Assembly: GCF_030433685.1 (NCBI RefSeq)
Contig: NZ_JAROCF010000001.1
Coordinates: 868,001-932,000, forward strand
Direction: 5' to 3'
Length of the DNA stretch: 64,000 nucleotides
Origin: Leifsonia williamsii
GTDB lineage: Bacteria > Actinomycetota > Actinomycetes > Actinomycetales > Microbacteriaceae
In this document: in pieces, positions 62,425 through 64,000 of the stretch
Layout of the letters: every line of letters starts with the position of its first letter
Position numbering within the stretch: position 1 is the first letter of the stretch
Position numbers and translations under genes: made by a program
The notes under the pieces: generated by a model
Seen by the model: only the letters and a program-made list of their open reading frames with translations
What the model was told of the DNA's origin: nothing
The model's database searches: none

Positions 62425-64000
62425 TCAGCCCTCGAGCACCGCCATCGCCGCGTTGTGGCCGCCCAGGCCGCTGACCGCGCCGCCGCGGCGGGCGCCGGAG
62501 CCGCACAGCAGGATGCGCGGGTGCCGCGTCGCGACCCCCCAGCGCTGGGCCGGCGTGTCGAGCGCGTCGTCGTCCTCGGCGAACGGCCACGAGAGCGGGC
62601 CGTGGAAGATGTTGCCGCCGGGCATGTTCAGCGCGCGCTCCAGGTCGCGCGTGGTCTTGGTCTCGATGCAGGGCCGGCCGTCGGCGTCGGTGAGCAGCAG
62701 GCTCTCGATCGGCTCGGCGAGCACCGAATCGAGGGAGGCGAGCACGGCATCCTGCAGCCGCTGCCGGGTGGCGTCGTTGTTCTCGTCGGTCAGCCACCGA
62801 TCGGGGGTGTGCAGGCCGAAGACGGTGATGGTCTGCGCGCCCGATTCGGCGAGCTCCGGGTCGAGGATGGTCGGGTCGGCGAGGGTGTGGCAGTAGATCT
62901 CGCAGGGCAGCAGCTCGGGCATGACGCCGCGGGTCATCCCCGCGTACGCCTCCTCGAGCTGGGTGTACGTCTCGTTGATATGGAAGGTGCCGCCGAAGGC
63001 CGCCTCGGGTGCGACCGACTCGTCGCGCAGGCGGGGCAGGCGCTTCAGGAGGAGGTTGACCTTGACCTGGGCGCCCTCCGCGCGGGGGCGCGGGGGCTGC
63101 GGCTCCTCGCCCAGGAGCGCGTCGAGCACGTCGGGCGCCGCGTTGACCAGGACGTGCCGGCCCTCCACCCTTCGCTCGTGGCCGTTGCGCACGTAGTCGA
63201 CGCTGCCGTCGGGGTGGATGGCGGTGACCTCGGCGCCCGTGACGATGCGGGCGCCCGCCTCGCGTGCGACGCGCGCCAGCTCGCCGGTGACGGCGCCCAT
63301 GCCGCCGATGGGTACGTCCCACTCACCGGTGCCCTGGCCGATCACGTGGTAGAGGAAGCAGCGGTTCTGGTCGAGCGCGGGGTCGCCGAGGCTCGAGAAG
63401 GTGCCGATCAGGGCATCGGTGGCGGCCACGCCGCGCACGAGGTCGCTGGTGAGGCGCGACTCGATGAAGCCGCCGATCGGACGCTCGATCAGCGCCTCCC
63501 ACAGCTCGTCGTCGCCCACCAGTGCGCGGGCCTCTGAGCGGGTGAGCAGCGGCTCGGTGACGGTGGGCCAGAGCGCGCGTGCGACTGCGCCGGTGGACTC
63601 GTAGAAGGCGTCGAACGCCTCGGCGTCCTCGGCCGCGCCGACCTCGGCGAAGGAGGCGGCTGTCGCGGCGGGGTCCGTGTTGTCGACCAGGAGGCCGGAT
63701 CCGGGGTTGCCGGGGACGGGCGTGTAGGAGGAGTAGCGGCGGCGGGCGAGCCGGATGTCGAGGCGGAGGTCGTCGATGATGCGCTGCGGGAGCAGGCTCA
63801 CGAGGTACGAGTAGCGCGAGAGGCGGGCCTCCACACCGGGGAAGGCCTGAGCGCTCACGGCGGCGCCGCCCACCTCGTCGAGACGCTCCAGCAGGATGAC
63901 GCTGCGACCCGCCTGGGCGAGGTACGCGGCGGCGGTGAGGCCGTTGTGCCCGCCGCCGACGATGACCACGTCGTGGGAGGGGGCGGAGGCGTGCGCGGCG
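62425..64000 (-). CDS. CrtI/phytoene-desaturase-like FAD oxidoreductase (5' end outside window)
   Basis: 525 residues visible; the frame remains open at base 64000, and a likely start lies beyond. The FAD dinucleotide motif is VIVGGGHNGLTAAAYLAQAGRSVILLERLDEVGGAA, and the C-terminal FAD-binding part is ILLCGSGARRGGAVSGLGGHNAAMAVLEG. This is the NAD(P)/FAD-dependent PYROXD2/CrtI-like group. No other carotenoid gene is in the window, so carotenoid function is unproven. Confidence 0.9.
   Translation of the reverse strand, partial: AAHASAPSHDVVIVGGGHNGLTAAAYLAQAGRSVILLERLDEVGGAAVSAQAFPGVEARLSRYSYLVSLLPQRIIDDLRLDIRLARRRYSSYTPVPGNPGSGLLVDNTDPAATAASFAEVGAAEDAEAFDAFYESTGAVARALWPTVTEPLLTRSEARALVGDDELWEALIERPIGGFIESRLTSDLVRGVAATDALIGTFSSLGDPALDQNRCFLYHVIGQGTGEWDVPIGGMGAVTGELARVAREAGARIVTGAEVTAIHPDGSVDYVRNGHERRVEGRHVLVNAAPDVLDALLGEEPQPPRPRAEGAQVKVNLLLKRLPRLRDESVAPEAAFGGTFHINETYTQLEEAYAGMTRGVMPELLPCEIYCHTLADPTILDPELAESGAQTITVFGLHTPDRWLTDENNDATRQRLQDAVLASLDSVLAEPIESLLLTDADGRPCIETKTTRDLERALNMPGGNIFHGPLSWPFAEDDDALDTPAQRWGVATRHPRILLCGSGARRGGAVSGLGGHNAAMAVLEG

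Overview
This window is a high-GC (about 70 percent by eye), gene-dense chromosomal segment of an actinobacterium. The rRNA operon has no spacer tRNA and its 23S gene carries the actinobacterial helix-54 insertion. The haem genes are of the coproporphyrin-dependent type (cgoX, chdC/hemQ, [2Fe-2S] cpfC), and the gene content resembles Microbacteriaceae; Leifsonia or a close relative is my best guess, but I cannot run a 16S comparison. Nothing looks like a prophage, insertion sequence, CRISPR array or tRNA gene.

Layout. 1-8575: haem operon cgoX-(three small envelope genes)-chdC-cpfC-hemC-hemD-hemB-hemL, mostly with 4-base stop/start overlaps. 8586-13268 (minus): a small orphan gene, then a sugar ABC operon (ROK repressor, lipoprotein, single-domain ATPase, permease). 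13412-20787: solitary genes, including an AcuI-type reductase, a PEP-mutase-family lyase, an LssY_C membrane protein, a CPA1 antiporter, a polyprenol-phosphate mannosyltransferase and a PEBP protein. 20850-26375: a LysE exporter divergent from the methylcitrate genes prpD-prpB-prpC, then a thiolase. 26613-33431: radC, a short archaeal-type aspS, and a system II cytochrome c maturation operon. 33432-39333: complete rrn operon with tandem promoters, leader elements and a strong terminator. 39427-42316: a 631-residue Arg/Asp/Gly-repeat protein and a HAD phosphatase. 42339-49136: menaquinone genes menC, menB, menE, menA and menD with small membrane proteins. 49548-54079: a peptidoglycan-sugar recycling cluster murQ-murK / rpiR-nagZ around a palindromic operator. 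54094-64000: MBL hydrolase, lysA, a universal stress protein, an APC permease with a divergent LysR regulator, thioesterase, AlkA-like glycosylase, SRPBCC protein and a truncated CrtI-like oxidoreductase.

How it fits together. Haem synthesis, cytochrome c maturation and menaquinone synthesis together supply an aerobic respiratory chain. The methylcitrate genes, and possibly AcuI and the thiolase, handle propionyl- and acyl-CoA. The mur/nagZ block salvages cell-wall amino sugars.

The most striking pattern that gene calls do not explain is transcriptional: 21 genes have a TANNNT hexamer ending 6 to 8 bases before an ATG or GTG, which is the geometry of leaderless mRNAs. The most unusual protein is the charge-patterned RD/RG-repeat protein encoded just after the rRNA terminator. 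I found no clearly new multi-gene system; most of the window is housekeeping.
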